A DNA stretch of 64,000 bases. Origin: Chytriomyces cf. hyalinus JEL632 (taxonomy: Eukaryota; Chytridiomycota; Chytridiomycetes; Chytridiales; Chytriomycetaceae). Where the stretch lies: the NCBI GenBank assembly GCA_025435555.1, contig JAIWWG010000001.1:744001-808000 (forward strand), in the 5' to 3' direction. The position numbers and the translations under genes were made by a program. The notes beneath the pieces were generated by a model that searched no databases, was not told the DNA's origin, and worked only from the letters and a program-made list of their open reading frames with translations. Numbering within the stretch: the stretch's first letter is position 1; each line of letters starts with the position of its first letter. This document shows positions 22,150 through 33,234 of the stretch, piece after piece.

Positions 22150-22975
22150 ATGGTCGTCACTCTCCAGTCTTCCGACAGCCAGTTGTTCAAAGTTGATCGC
22201 ACGGTTGTCGAACGCTCGGTTCTGCTCAAGAACATGCTCGAAGACGTCGGCGATGCGGACGAGCTTCCAATTCCGTTGCCGAATGTGAATGCTGCAATCT
22301 TGAAGAAGGTTTGGGCGAATCTCCTCTTTCATTTCATGTGCTTCTTCCACGTCGTAGGAGGATTGCGGGTGATCTGACACTCACTTTCGAATGCAGGTCA
22401 TCGAGTACTGCGAGCACCACAAAAGCGACCCGCTCCCCGCAGCAGAGGAGGACAAGGACAGCACCGACCCTTCGAAAAGACGCTCTGACGATATCGACGA
22501 GTGGGATGCCTCTTTTATCAAAGTGGAAAATGAGTTGCTGTTTGAAATCATCCTCGCTGCAAACTACCTTGATATTAAAGCATTGCTCGATCTTGGATGC
22601 AAGACTGTTGCGAACATGATAAAAGGAAAGAAAGCGGAGGAGGTGTGTTGTCCTTTTTTTTTGTTCTTTTGATTTTAGTTTAAGCAGCGGGTAAGCGTCT
22701 GCTGAGTTGAGTTGTCGAAGGCATGGAGTATCGTCTCTCGATGGAATACTGCGATCGATCGCGAGTAAGGACGTGGGAGCGAGAACTGATGTTAAACTAT
22801 GCTTGTCCAAACAGATTCGTGAAATGTTCAACATTGAAAACGATTTTACTCCGGAAGAAGAGGAGCAAATTCGGCGCGAGAACGAGTGGTAAATATTTCA
22901 AAACTTGCCATGCACTTTTGATCTTCCGCATTCTCACGCATGCGTTTCCTGTCCACCAGGGCTGCCGATGCCTGA
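22150..22975 (+). CDS. SKP1: S-phase kinase-associated protein 1 (SCF subunit)
   Basis: Four exons (22150-22308, 22397-22642, 22815-22888, 22960-22975) give 164 residues. SKP1 links F-box proteins to cullin-1 in SCF ubiquitin ligases. The BTB/POZ-like half is clear ('[21 protein letters not shown]', '[21 protein letters not shown]'), followed by an acidic variable loop and the F-box-binding half ('[21 protein letters not shown]', '[20 protein letters not shown]', '[12 protein letters not shown]'). SKP1 proteins usually end NEWCEDK; here the last exon, only 16 coding bases, ends NEWAADA. The final splice makes Trp from TG plus G. Start is the ATG in an A-rich context after several Lys-coding triplets. 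Confidence 0.95.
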
Positions 22976-23234
22976 GCACCCTTCCCCGTCCCGTCCCTGC
23001 AGCGGACTCACGGGCACAGCTGGAAGCGAATCTGTAAAATGAAATAAATATAATAAAAACCCACAAAAAAAGAAACGCCAGAGAGCAGCAACCCATGAGG
23101 CTGTGTATTTTGTTGTGTCCCATGTGGCTGTTGCCACCTTTTTCATAAACGAAAAAAAAAAAAGGTTGGTTGAGCCACCGCCAGCTGCACTGCACACACA
23201 ACGAAACTGAAAGAAAAACAGAACACAGCAACAA

Positions 23235-26200
23235 ATGAGCGAACTACGATTTGATGGACGCGTGGTGGTCGTGACAGGCGCAGGAGGCGGTGAGAGGATC
23301 TTGTGCTAATGACTCCCATTCTTCTTCTCTAATTCCATCCCCTTTGCGCAGGTCTCGGAAAGGTGACAAGCGCTCAACTTACTGCAATAGAGTAATACTA
23401 AGCATGTAGATCAGGTCTATGCCCAGTTCTTTGCATCCAGGGGTGAGTTGCTTTGCTGCTTGGTCAAGAGATGACTTGCTAACGGGCGAAACGGAACAGG
23501 TGCAAGTGTTGTCGTCAATGATCTCGGCGGAAGCAGAACCGGAGACGGTGGCGGGAACCACAAAGTACGTATTGATGATATCGTTGTTCGTGTTGTTCCT
23601 CAGGACTCCCACACTGAAACACTAAAACAGGCGGCCGACATTGTCGTCAACGAGATTATCGCGGCAGGAGGTAAAGCCGTTGCAAACTTTGACTCTGTCG
23701 AAGACGGAGACAAGATCATTGCGACCGCAATTAAGGCGTTTGGTCGCGTCGACATTGTCATTAACAATGCCGGGATCCTGAGAGACAAAAGCTTCTCGCG
23801 CATGACTGACGAGGACTGGGACTTGATCCAGAGAGTGCATCTTCGGGGCTCTTACAAGGTGGCCAAAGCTGCTTGGGAGCATTTCCAAAAGCAGGGATAC
23901 GGAAGAATCATCAACACTTCCTCTGCGGCTGGTATTTACGGAAACTTTGGTCAAGCAAATTACTCCGCTGGTGAGTTCATAATGGCCCTCGTTAAAAATA
24001 TGGTTCTTCATTATTCGGCAACTGACTTGCTCGCATTACAGCAAAACTTGCTTTGCATGGTTTCACTCAAACGCTGGCTCGCGAGGGTGCAAAAAAGAAT
24101 ATTCACTGCAACAGCATTGCTCCAATCGCTGCCAGTAGAATGACCGAAACTGTCTTCCCCCCCGAACTTTTGGCTCACTTGAACCCCTCGTTCATTGTCC
24201 CAGTGGTGGCATACCTCTGCCACGAATCTTGCGCAGAAAATGGAAGTCTTTTCGAACTGGGTGCCGGTTTTGTGTCCAAACTCAGATGGGAAAGGAGCAA
24301 GGGTGTCGTCTTCAAGGCTGACGCCTCCTTCACCCCAGGATCTGTTTCCAAGCAGATTGCCAAAATTGGCGACTATTCAAGTGATGCGCAGCACCCAGGA
24401 AGTATTGCGGAAGTGGACTGGGTGGGTCTCCTTGAAGAAGCAAAAACTCTGAAGTCCAATGTTGCTGGGCCAGATTTGAGATTCGATGGCCGAGTTGTGG
24501 TTGTTACAGGTGCCGGACAAGGACTTGGCAGAGCATACGCTCACCTGTTTGGAAAGGTATATGCATTGTTGCTCAGTCTAATTCTTGTCGCTCACACGTA
24601 TGACATCTCCTTACAGCTGGGCGCATCAGTTGTCGTCAACGACCTTGGAACATCTCACAGTGGTGCTGGAGCAGGAAGTTCTGCTGCTGACACTGTCGTG
24701 AATGAGCTCAGAGCTATGGGTGCCAAAGCAGTTGCAAACTACGACTCTGTTGTTGATGGTGATAAAGTCATCGAAACCGCAATGAAGGCATTCGGACGAG
24801 TCGATATCATCATCAACAACGCCGGAATTCTCAGAGACAAAAGCTTTGCCCGCGCAACTGATGCCGATTGGGATTTGATCCAGAACGTTCACTTGAAGGG
24901 AACATACAAGATGATCAAGGCTGCTTGGCCCATTTTCTTGAAGCAAAAGTACGGTCGTGTCGTGAACACTACTTCTGCTGTCGGTTTGTACGGCAACTTT
25001 GGTCAAGCGAACTATTCGTCTGGTAAGTTCCCTCTTTATAAGCGTTCCATGATGTCTTTCATTGAATTCGTATTCGTGTTTTCAGCCAAAGCTGGAGTTG
25101 TTGCTCTCAGCAACACTCTTGCCCTCGAAGGTAGAAAAAGCAACATCATCGTGAACACAATTGCACCAAATGCTGGTACACGTATGACTGCCACCGTCAT
25201 GCCTGCTGAGATGGTTGAGGCCCTCAAACCAGACTACATTGCCCCACCCGTCGCTTTCCTCTGCCACGAATCAAACACTGAATACACCGGTGGAGTCTAC
25301 GAGGTTGGGTCCGGATGGGTGTCCAAAGTTCGCTGGCAGAGAACCGGAGGCTTTGGATTCCCAGTGAATCTTAAGCTGACCCCGGAGCAGGTTGCTTCCA
25401 AATGGGATAAGATCACCGACTTCGAAGACGGCCGTGCCACTTACCCAACAAACGCCGGAGAATCCTTCATGGGAGTTCAGGCTAACTTTGAAAATGTTGC
25501 CCCTGAGCCAGCTGCCGGCGCCAAGGACGGACCAAAGTTCGATGCCGTCCCCTTTGAATACACTGAGCGCGATGTTATTCTCTACGCCTTGGGTGTCAAT
25601 GCAAAGCGTACCGAGCTCAGCCTTGTGTACGAAAACGCAGATCCATTTGTTTGCATTCCCAGTTTTGCTGTCTGCATTGGGTTCAACAGTCAAATGCAAA
25701 TTCCCTTTGGCGACTTGGTGCCAAACTTCAACCCAATGATGCTGCTTCATGGTGAACAGTTTGTGCGTCACATTAAGCCTCTTCCGACCTCTGGTAAATT
25801 CATCAACGAAGCCAAAATTGTCGAAATTGTCGACAAGGGCAAGAGCGCCGTGATGGTTGTTGGTGTGACTACCAAAGATGCTGCCACCGGAGAGGTTTAC
25901 TGCGAGAATGAATATACCAACTTTATCCGCGGATCTGGTGGTTTCGGAGGCCCTGCGAAGTCTATCCGCACTGGTGCGGCCGTTGCCGACAATCAGCCAC
26001 CAAAGCGCCCAGCCGACCTGATCGTCAGAGAAAAGACTCCTGATGACTTGGCAGCTCTGTACCGCTTGTCAGGCGACTACAACCCACTGCACATTGACCC
26101 CGAAATGGCTGCTATGGGAGGCTTCAAGGTGCCCATTTTGCATGGACTGTGTTCATATGGAATTGCTTGCAGAACCATTCTGCGGGAATTCTGTGGAAAC

Positions 26201-26473
26201 GAGCCTGCTGCTTTCAAGACGAGTAAAGTCAGATTTGCCAAGCACTTTGTAAGTTTATTAATTTTGCACTATCCCACTATTCAAACTGACGACGGTCTGT
26301 TTTCAATGAAGTTCCCTGGTGAAACCGCTGAAATCCACATGTGGAAGGAAGGCGCCAACGTTATTTTCCAGGTGAAAGTGGTGGAACGCAATGAGGTTGT
26401 CATTTCAAACGCGGCCGTTGAATTGCAAGGTGACTGGGCAAACGCACCTGCTCCGTCAAAGGCAAAGCTCTGA
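23235..26473 (+). CDS. FOX2: Peroxisomal multifunctional beta-oxidation enzyme (Fox2/MFE-2)
   Basis: Nine exons (23235-23289, 23352-23362, 23415-23442, 23500-23564, 23631-23970, 24042-24556, 24617-25022, 25086-26248, 26312-26473) give about 914 residues, as expected of fungal Fox2. Two SDR (3-hydroxyacyl-CoA dehydrogenase) domains, each with a TGAGxGLG nucleotide loop, [11 protein letters not shown] and [10 protein letters not shown] catalytic segments, occupy about residues 1-300 and 310-600; the last 300 residues are a MaoC-type 2-enoyl-CoA hydratase 2 domain with '[15 protein letters not shown]' and 'PILHGLC'. The C-terminus AKL is a PTS1 peroxisome signal. Exon 2 is only 11 nt. The acceptor of exon 5 could instead be 23603, adding nine residues. 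Introns at the same codon after GQANYS in both SDR halves show internal duplication. Confidence 0.93.
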
Positions 26474-26905
26474 TTATACGGATTTATGGTCGTCGTGCTG
26501 TTTGTTTTTATGTGTGTTCGTATTAAATTCTGGTTGCTTGAGATGAATATTGCTGTGTTGAATGTAACCAAATATGGAGTTGTGTTAGTGCAACAGGCTG
26601 ATGTTAACGCAGGGCCTTGAATGAAAAGCATTCTTTCTTTTATTACGCGTGTCTTTATATTTTCACACTGCTATCCCCGCCAAGCCATAGCTGCGAAGAG
26701 CACTCATTCTGAACCAACTGCTTGTTGCGGCTTTGATTTCCAATCCACTACAACAGCGTGTACAGTACCTGCCGACTCGAGTTTCTAGGGACTGGTTGTT
26801 GTTCCTAAATGATGAACTTCCCCCTTTGAAATTTCATTGCTCGTCCCAGTCAGAATCACCCTCACAGAATTCATCACACATAACTCTTTTGAGAAAACAC
26901 CCAGC
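26474..26905. other. Intergenic, no gene recognised
   Basis: 3' flank of FOX2 with a likely polyadenylation element (ATTAAATTC near 26521) and the promoter of the next gene. No coding region supported. Confidence 0.45.
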
Positions 26906-27805
26906 ATGGATCCCAGAGCACGTCGTAACAGTGCCATCGGATCGCAGCGCACGAGCGGCAAATTCGATGATGACAGGAAATCCCTAGTCCGACAGTCAGC
27001 CGACGTGGAGCAATCCGTAACCCAGAACTCACGAAGAAAGATCTGCCTCTGCTTTCGAACTCGGCGTGGCTGCATTGTGACCATCGCTTTCCTCATCTTG
27101 ACGCTGCTCACTGCGCTCGGAGTGGCAGCGTACCTTTTGTATCCTCGCATTCCAACAATATCAATCAGCGAACCTTACGTCCCCGCCGAAAAGACCGCCG
27201 ACGCCGTCCGCGTGACTGGAAACCTGCTGCAAGCAAATGAAACCAATCCCTTCATTGTAGAAATCCAACTCTATGTAAACGTCACAGTGTACAGCCCAAA
27301 CCGCATCAACATCCCCACAAACGCCATCTTGTTCCGTGGAACACTGCTAGGCCCTGATAACAAGACTCCAATCCGCTCTGCAACGGGTACGGGTGAAGAT
27401 GACGGTCCTCGTGTGCTTGGACAAACCAATAGGACCAATTTTCTCAGCATGCGCGAGACAAGCTTCGTTATGCCGTTGAGTTTGAGTTATGGGGTAACGG
27501 ATGCGGCTGTGGCTTTGGGTACATCTGATGTTGCCCTTATGCTGCTTACGGAACGATGCACGGGACAGAGCGGAGTGGATTCGCGTTTGTTTATTGGGTA
27601 TACCGTTAGTGTGGATTTGTCCATTTTAACGTGGACTGGGTTCAAGCCTTCGGTCAGTGGCAAGACTGCGTTCAAGTGCCCAAACATAGTTGCGCTTGTC
27701 AAGAGCAAATCTGGCGAGGTGGGCGCTGGTGGAGCTGTGGGAGGGTTGTTATCGGCAGCTGTGTCTGGCGGTGTGAGTGGTCTTTCCGCGTTGCTCGGAT
27801 TTTGA
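26906..27805 (+). CDS. Type II membrane protein with LEA2-like beta domain
   Basis: Single exon, 299 residues. A basic cytoplasmic N-terminus (residues 1-55, ending in RRKICLCFRTRRG with two Cys that could be acylated) precedes one transmembrane helix at about 56-78, then 'YPRIPTISISEPYVP'. The rest is beta-rich with the 'FIVEIQLYVNVTVYSPNRINI' pattern of LEA_2/WHy domains, which is typical of fungal proteins with this TM plus LEA2 layout. Four N-glycosylation sites are in the outer part. The C-terminus is a Gly/Ala/Ser-rich hydrophobic stretch. Start is the first ATG after the upstream stop; an in-frame TTG further up is unlikely. The cellular role is unknown. Confidence 0.7.
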   Translation: MDPRARRNSAIGSQRTSGKFDDDRKSLVRQSADVEQSVTQNSRRKICLCFRTRRGCIVTIAFLILTLLTALGVAAYLLYPRIPTISISEPYVPAEKTADAVRVTGNLLQANETNPFIVEIQLYVNVTVYSPNRINIPTNAILFRGTLLGPDNKTPIRSATGTGEDDGPRVLGQTNRTNFLSMRETSFVMPLSLSYGVTDAAVALGTSDVALMLLTERCTGQSGVDSRLFIGYTVSVDLSILTWTGFKPSVSGKTAFKCPNIVALVKSKSGEVGAGGAVGGLLSAAVSGGVSGLSALLGF

Positions 27806-28476
27806 TCGTGATTACTTGTTTGTTTTTTCTTTCTGCTGCATTCCAACTTCCTTCATGTGACAATAAAAATCATGCTTTTACTCATATTCAGCACGAGAAT
27901 GATAGGCTTCTCAAATGTCCTTTCGCCATGAATTGGGTCTAGTGAGCCTTACAAGCATGCGCTTTGTTTATTCACTGGCCGCTCGTTTTTAGTGGTTTTT
28001 CTCGTTGCACCGTACTTTGATACGCAAGTCTATAGGAAGCTGGGTAGCGTGCAAGCGGCACTTAGAATCTACCGCCGCTTAAACCGTCATCAATAGCTTG
28101 AAATTGCAACGGAGCACCACTTTACAAGGGGCGTGGTATCTTCGCAGTTCTGGTAATGAATTTGCGTTGCCATTCTAACTTTCCAAATCGACACACGCGT
28201 AGGCTTGAGCACGTTGACATTCTCAGATACGGAATTTGAAGTTTTTTTTCTGAAACCGCCGAAGCGAAAACTGTTTCAAGTTACGCGATATTTACGCTTT
28301 CTGCGTAAACTCATTCATGCCACTTCTTATTACCTCATATAACATGTTTCAGTAATTAATTAGGCAAACAATTTCCAGAAATCCGTTTCAAAGAAAACCG
28401 GACAATAAAAAGGATCCGTATTTCACATCAAAAAATAAGAACCATCCACTTGCACAACAAAAGCATTAGTCCACCA
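27806..28476. other. Intergenic, no gene recognised
   Basis: About 670 bp. An AATAAAAA signal near 27863 likely ends the previous transcript. A rather AT-rich segment precedes the next start, with AATAAAAAGG at 28404 as a possible TATA-like element. Confidence 0.45.
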
Positions 28477-31325
28477 ATGTTTCTTACCAAGGCCGCTACT
28501 GCCCTTGCCTGCTTGCTCATTGCTACCCCTCATGCCCTGGCCGCAACCTGTGGAAATGTGCAAGAACTGTTTGTCTTTGATCCTCCGAGTCTTCTCTACA
28601 AGGCCACCGACCCAGGAGCTAAATTCACGGTTGTTATGACCCAGCCACCAAACCGAACCGCCGATGTGATCCTTAGCTTGCCAGGATTTAAATTTGACAC
28701 TCCAGATGGTGTGTTGACTTTCACGGATGACAACTACAAAATCGTAAGCCCACAATTGTTTCGCTATTCTGTACCTCCTTACTCACATCTTTAATTTGGT
28801 TACAGCCTCAGGAAGTTGTCGTTGTCGCAGCATCTTCAATCATCAACGCAGGAACTGCCGCACTGAAAATCCAAGTTCAGATCGACGCGCCATGCATGAA
28901 AGCACACCGTTGCGAATTCCCATACTTTGTAAACAAAGCCACAGCCACCAGCAAGACCTGTATCATTTCAGGAGACCCGCATTTCAACGCTTTCGATGGG
29001 TCCGCATTTGACTACCAAGGAGTCGGCGGAGTGTACTACCTGAAATCCGAGTCGCTTGAAGTTCAAGGATTCCAATACCCTTGCTCTGACGGTAGCCCGC
29101 TTGCATGTGTTGGTGCCGCATCAATTCGTTACGGTGACTCCATCGTGTTGGTGAACGGTATGGCCGAAGTCGGATCCTTCAAGCAAAGAGCCGCGAACGG
29201 TGCTGAGCTGACGCGCATTTCTGAAGACGGAATCATTGGAGTCACGTACACGCCTGAAAAGATTGTCAACTCGCCAACGTTCACTTTCACCACGGACGAT
29301 GGATCGACCATCGTTGTCAACTGGATCGCGTTTCCGTACTTGTCTGTGACCATCAACTTGTCACCTGCGTTGCAGGGTGGCGTGACTGGAGGGCTCTGCG
29401 CTGTGACGGGCGGTAAATACCAAGACTCGTTGGACAAGATCATGATCCCAAACGAGGACTACCACATGCACAAGAAGTTCATCAAGAACTCAGTTGTCCA
29501 CCCGCTTGCAAACAAAAGGTTCTGGGGAGACAACAAATTCAAGAAACTGAATGTCGGAGTCCCAAGGACTGAAGCCACCTACAGCAACGTCTGTGTCGTG
29601 GTTGTTGAAGCCAAACCAAAGCCAGCTCCAGTCGTTATCGACTTCAACATTCCCGCCATGAACCCAAACAACCCCCAAAACCAAATCTTTCAGCAACTGA
29701 ACCCAGGAAACGCATTGCCACTGACTCAAGGAGGTCAAGCCCCTGGACTCCAAACCATGCCAGCCAACAATGGTCAAAACAACCAAGGCAACAACGGTGC
29801 AGCCCCTGCCGGAACTCTTCCTGGTACCAACGGTCCAGCTGGCAACACCACACCCGGAACTCAAGGCAACAACGGTGGATCTACCACTGGAAACACCACG
29901 CCGGGAACTTCAGGAAACAACGGCGGGGCTACTGCTGGCAGCACCACACCCGGAACTCCAGGAAGCAACGGCGGAGCTACCGCTGGCAACACCACACCCG
30001 GAACTCCAGGAAACAACGGTGGAGCTACCACTGGCAACACAACGCCCGGAACTCCAGGAAACAACGGTGGAGCTCCCAGTGCCAACACAACGCCCGGAAC
30101 TCCAGGAAACAACAGCGGAGCTACCACTGGAAATACCACACCCGGAACTCCAGGAAACAACGGCGGAGCTACCACTGGAAATACCACACCCGGAACGCCA
30201 GGAAACAACGGTGGAGCTACCGCTGGTAACACCACACCCGGAACTCCAGGAAACAACGGTGGAGCTACCTCTGGAAACACCACAGCTCCTGGAAACAACG
30301 GTGGAGCTACCACTGGTAACACCACACAAGGTAACAACGCTGGAACTCCAGCAAACGGTGGAGCCACCGGTAACCCAACTGCGGCAGGCAACAACGGAAC
30401 TCCAGGAACAACAAATGGTGCCAACAATGACGCCAACAACGGTGCCAATAACGGTGCCAATAACGGTGCCAACAATGCTGGCAACAACGCTGCTGCAAAC
30501 AATGTTGCTTCTCAAGTCGTTCCCGCTGGTCAACCACACACGTTTGAACCACTCTTTACTGCCGCTGACCAAGAGAATGCGCTGAAGCAGTGCCGCGATA
30601 TTATCCACATCCCAGGCTGCAGCGACTTGAAAGCCATGAACCCCATCCACGAAACAAACGCGGTCGCGGCCTGTGCAAAGGATTTCTTGCGCACTGGAGG
30701 ACATGTGTTTACCAATGGTCACTTGCAAGGGTATATGGCTCAGTGCCAGCAAATGGCGCAGGCTACGGTCAACAGTCCTGTTGTGATTGCAAACAACGCT
30801 ACTGCCCCAGCAGCAGCCATCATTCTCACGATTGGATACGGCAAGAGCGATTGCCCCAACAGCTGCTCTGGCAAAGGAGCCTGCAGTGACATTGGATGTC
30901 AATGCGTTGCTCCGTTCTCCGGCATCGACTGCTCCATTGATACCACACTCTTTGCGCCTCCAGTTCAAGCCCCTGTCATGCAATTCAACAATGGTACCCA
31001 AGTGCAAGGTGTCTTCAGCAACCCAGTCCAAATTCCTGTTAACCCAATCGTTCAAGCTGCCATCAACATCCCCATTGCACAAGTCGCCTACACGCCCCAA
31101 CAACCAGCTGGTATCCAGGTGGCGTACCCTGCAGGAGCTCCAATTGTGAACCCAGTTCAAATTGGGAACGGAGCACAAGCAACGCCAGCAGTGGTATTGA
31201 ACCCTGCTCCGGCTGGTGTTGCGCCGGCCAAGGTTCCAGCCGCCATTGGTAACGTGCTCGCTTCCAGCTCACTTGCGGTTGTTGCAAGTTCTGCTTTCAT
31301 TTTTGTTGCAATGGTTTCCTGTTAA
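28477..31325 (+). CDS. GPI-type surface protein with VWFD domain, mucin-like repeats and EGF-like unit
   Basis: Two exons (28477-28743 and 28806-31325) give 928 residues. Residues 1-23 are a signal peptide. A VWFD domain spans about 165-370: GDPHFNAFDGSAFDYQG, then 'GVYYLKSESLEVQGF', 'YGDSIVLVNG', and 'GVTGGLCAVTGGKYQDSLD' as the calcium-loop region. Residues about 435-600 are nine 16-residue repeats of the pattern GNTTPGTPGNNGGATT plus shorter ones, then GANN repeats; each repeat has an NTT sequon. After a Cys-containing segment there is an EGF-like unit (CPNSCSGKGAC, then CQC and DCS), a Pro/Val/Gln-rich stretch, and a C-terminal hydrophobic end (SSLAVVASSAFIFVAMVSC) preceded by small residues, as in GPI signals. 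It is probably wall- or membrane-anchored and heavily glycosylated. Confidence 0.88.
29841..30314 (+). repeat. 48 bp coding tandem repeat (mucin-like)
   Basis: Nine units of 48 bp (29841-30272) encode 16-residue copies, followed by a 42 bp shortened unit and further decayed ones to about 30370. Units differ by a few bases each, so the array is old enough to drift but remains in frame. Every unit codes for an N-glycosylation sequon and several Thr. Confidence 0.9.
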
Positions 31326-31497
31326 ATGTGTGTCAAATACTCGTTGTGTGTGTTTTGGAAAACATTAAAATCTGTTTATATGTTGAAAGCATAGAAGTTC
31401 ACGCGTTTCTTTCTTTCTGCCTCCTTCGGGCCTCGCGGCGGAACCAAAGAACCGCGCAGAGAGCTTATAAAGAAATTAACAGCTGATGTATGGCTCC

Positions 31498-32550
31498 CTA
31501 ATCCAGATCAACCCACACGCGACGTCCTTCGCTCCACTCGTAGTCCACCCCACCCACACTCTGACGCTGATCATGCAAAATTCCTTCACCATACGTTTGC
31601 GCCAATATCTTCAAAGCAGCCCTGGGCCGCCAAACCAATACCCCATCCAAAACCGTCTCATGCAGGGGCATCAAATCTTGCATGGTATACACGCTCCCAT
31701 CTTTGCTACCCAAACGTGCTTCATCGCCATCTCGTACCACACTCATGCCTTCAATGTCAATCATGTATCCCGTCTTGACGTCGTAGAAGCGCGCGTCAAT
31801 CAGGTTCGACGACTTTTGGTCACGCAGCAAGAACGCCGGATTTACTTTGACACGAAACCGTTCGTCAATCAATGTTCCGTTAAATTGCTGCATATGAAGA
31901 AGCTGCCGAACACTCATTTGAACTGACAGGTACGTGGACCACGGCGGTGTCTGTGCGTTCCAGAACCATCCGAGAAGCTGGTCGTGAGCGATCCACCAAT
32001 GCATGTCCTGGGCTTTAGTGAACGCGTGCCAGGCTCTGAGGAGCAGTTTGATATTGTCTTGAGTGCTTGAGGTGGGCTCGAGATGATGGTGACGGGGAAA
32101 GTATGATTTTGTGAGTGTTGTTGCGAACAAGATGGCTTGGGATGGGCTGAAGTTGGGATCATGGACAGGAGGCTGATTCAAGCTAAAGTGGCTGGGCGGG
32201 ATGTCTTTCATTTGGCCTGAATCTTGGGATAACAGACGGACGGTAGTTGTGTCAAACTTTTCTTTCATCTGTGAAGATGTAAACGCGTCCGAGTGTTCGA
32301 CAAAGTTGGACGGATCTTCAGAAAACTTGCGCACAGTAACTTCGGTCCCTTTTGGACGTACGATACTGATTGCTGTTGTGCTGAGAAGCGCGAGAGAATC
32401 TTCACTTCGGTCATTGAGTCCGGTCGGCGGAGCAGAGACAGTCAGAAGACAACCAAAAACAAGGCTGGCGATGAAAAGAAAGATGGCTGGTGCGATTATA
32501 CGGGCTGTACGCCGATCAAGTTTAGACCGCCTTCGCAGACTCAGAGCCAT
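31498..32550 (-). CDS. LicD-family (fukutin/MNN4-like) glycan phosphotransferase
   Basis: Single exon, 350 residues, start ATG at 32550. A basic N-terminus and one hydrophobic helix (about residues 18-40) indicate a type II Golgi membrane protein. The catalytic half is LicD-like: 'WWIAHDQLLGWFWNAQTPPW', in which the aspartates and 'LLGW' helix match the family's 'xxWxxxGTLLGxxR..g..PWDxDxD' region, followed by 'NLIDARFYDVKTGYMIDIEG' and a distal 'LMPLHETVLDGVLVWRPRA'. In fungi, relatives (Mnn4) help add mannosylphosphate to glycans; in animals fukutin/FKRP add ribitol phosphate. The first DxD appears altered (TYLSVQMS), so activity is less certain. The gene is convergent with the VWFD protein gene. 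Confidence 0.75.
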   Translation of the reverse strand: MALSLRRRSKLDRRTARIIAPAIFLFIASLVFGCLLTVSAPPTGLNDRSEDSLALLSTTAISIVRPKGTEVTVRKFSEDPSNFVEHSDAFTSSQMKEKFDTTTVRLLSQDSGQMKDIPPSHFSLNQPPVHDPNFSPSQAILFATTLTKSYFPRHHHLEPTSSTQDNIKLLLRAWHAFTKAQDMHWWIAHDQLLGWFWNAQTPPWSTYLSVQMSVRQLLHMQQFNGTLIDERFRVKVNPAFLLRDQKSSNLIDARFYDVKTGYMIDIEGMSVVRDGDEARLGSKDGSVYTMQDLMPLHETVLDGVLVWRPRAALKILAQTYGEGILHDQRQSVGGVDYEWSEGRRVWVDLD

Positions 32551-32773
32551 GATGGGGATTTGAAGCCAATCTTGAAGAATTGTCAGATTCGCGGCAGTTT
32601 GTACGCGCACCGTCGGATAGCAATCTGATGTTATCACGTGAGGTTCGACTTGGAATGAGAATTTTTTCCATTCACTCAAGGAGAAACGAGGGAGAACGAT
32701 CGCAACGCATCCCAGACTCGCAACGACGATCTAAGCACTCTCTTTATTTGTTTACACGCTATGGCCGGCCAGT

Positions 32774-33234
32774 TTAAAGCATGGCGGCAGCGAACACACC
32801 CGCAACAAGACCCACAGCAGCAACGCTGCTGGCACCGCTTTTGCTGCTGGTGGCAGGTGCCGCAGCACTCTTGCATCCTTGGGAGAGTTGATCGGTGAGG
32901 CTTGCTGCGCTGGCTGCGGTGCCAGAAGCGGCGGAGCACTCCTTGATGGTGCTCACGATGGTAGCTTGGTTTTCCTGTTTGGAATCGGGTTATAAGACTT
33001 CAGTGAGAAAGATGCATTCAACAAGGGAGGGAGGGTTACCGGCAAGCAGATGCAGGCGCTTTGTTCAGCAGTGAGTTTGTCACCAGCCTTGAGAGAGGTT
33101 GGGACCTTGCAGGTGTTGACAACGTTCATCATGCCGGTCAGCGCAGTGTTGCAGGCTGGAGAGACGGGGGTGACTTGGGCAAGCACGCCGGCGGCAAGGG
33201 TGGCAAAGGCCAGGAGGACTGACTGGATCTGCAT
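32774..33234 (-). CDS. Small Cys-containing GPI-type secreted protein
   Basis: Two exons (33234-33040 and 32974-32774) encode 131 residues. A signal peptide (MQIQSVLLAFATLAAGVLAQ) is followed by a short domain with about six cysteines (PACNT, NTCKV, ACIC, IKECS, QGCKS), then a Ser/Ala-rich linker and a hydrophobic end (VAAVGLVAGVFAAAML) that fits a GPI-anchor signal. The spacing is reminiscent of small fungal cysteine-containing wall proteins, but no named family can be assigned. The two exons join in phase 0 at CLP / ENQATIV. It lies between the divergent NSP1 gene and the LicD gene. Confidence 0.75.

Noticed and set aside
29770-31178. Long alternative frames over the VWFD protein repeats: 271 codons on plus, 422 and 213 codons on minus
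   Set aside because: They arise because the 48 bp repeat has no stop in several frames. Their composition is pure repeat and none has a start context, domain or splice support.
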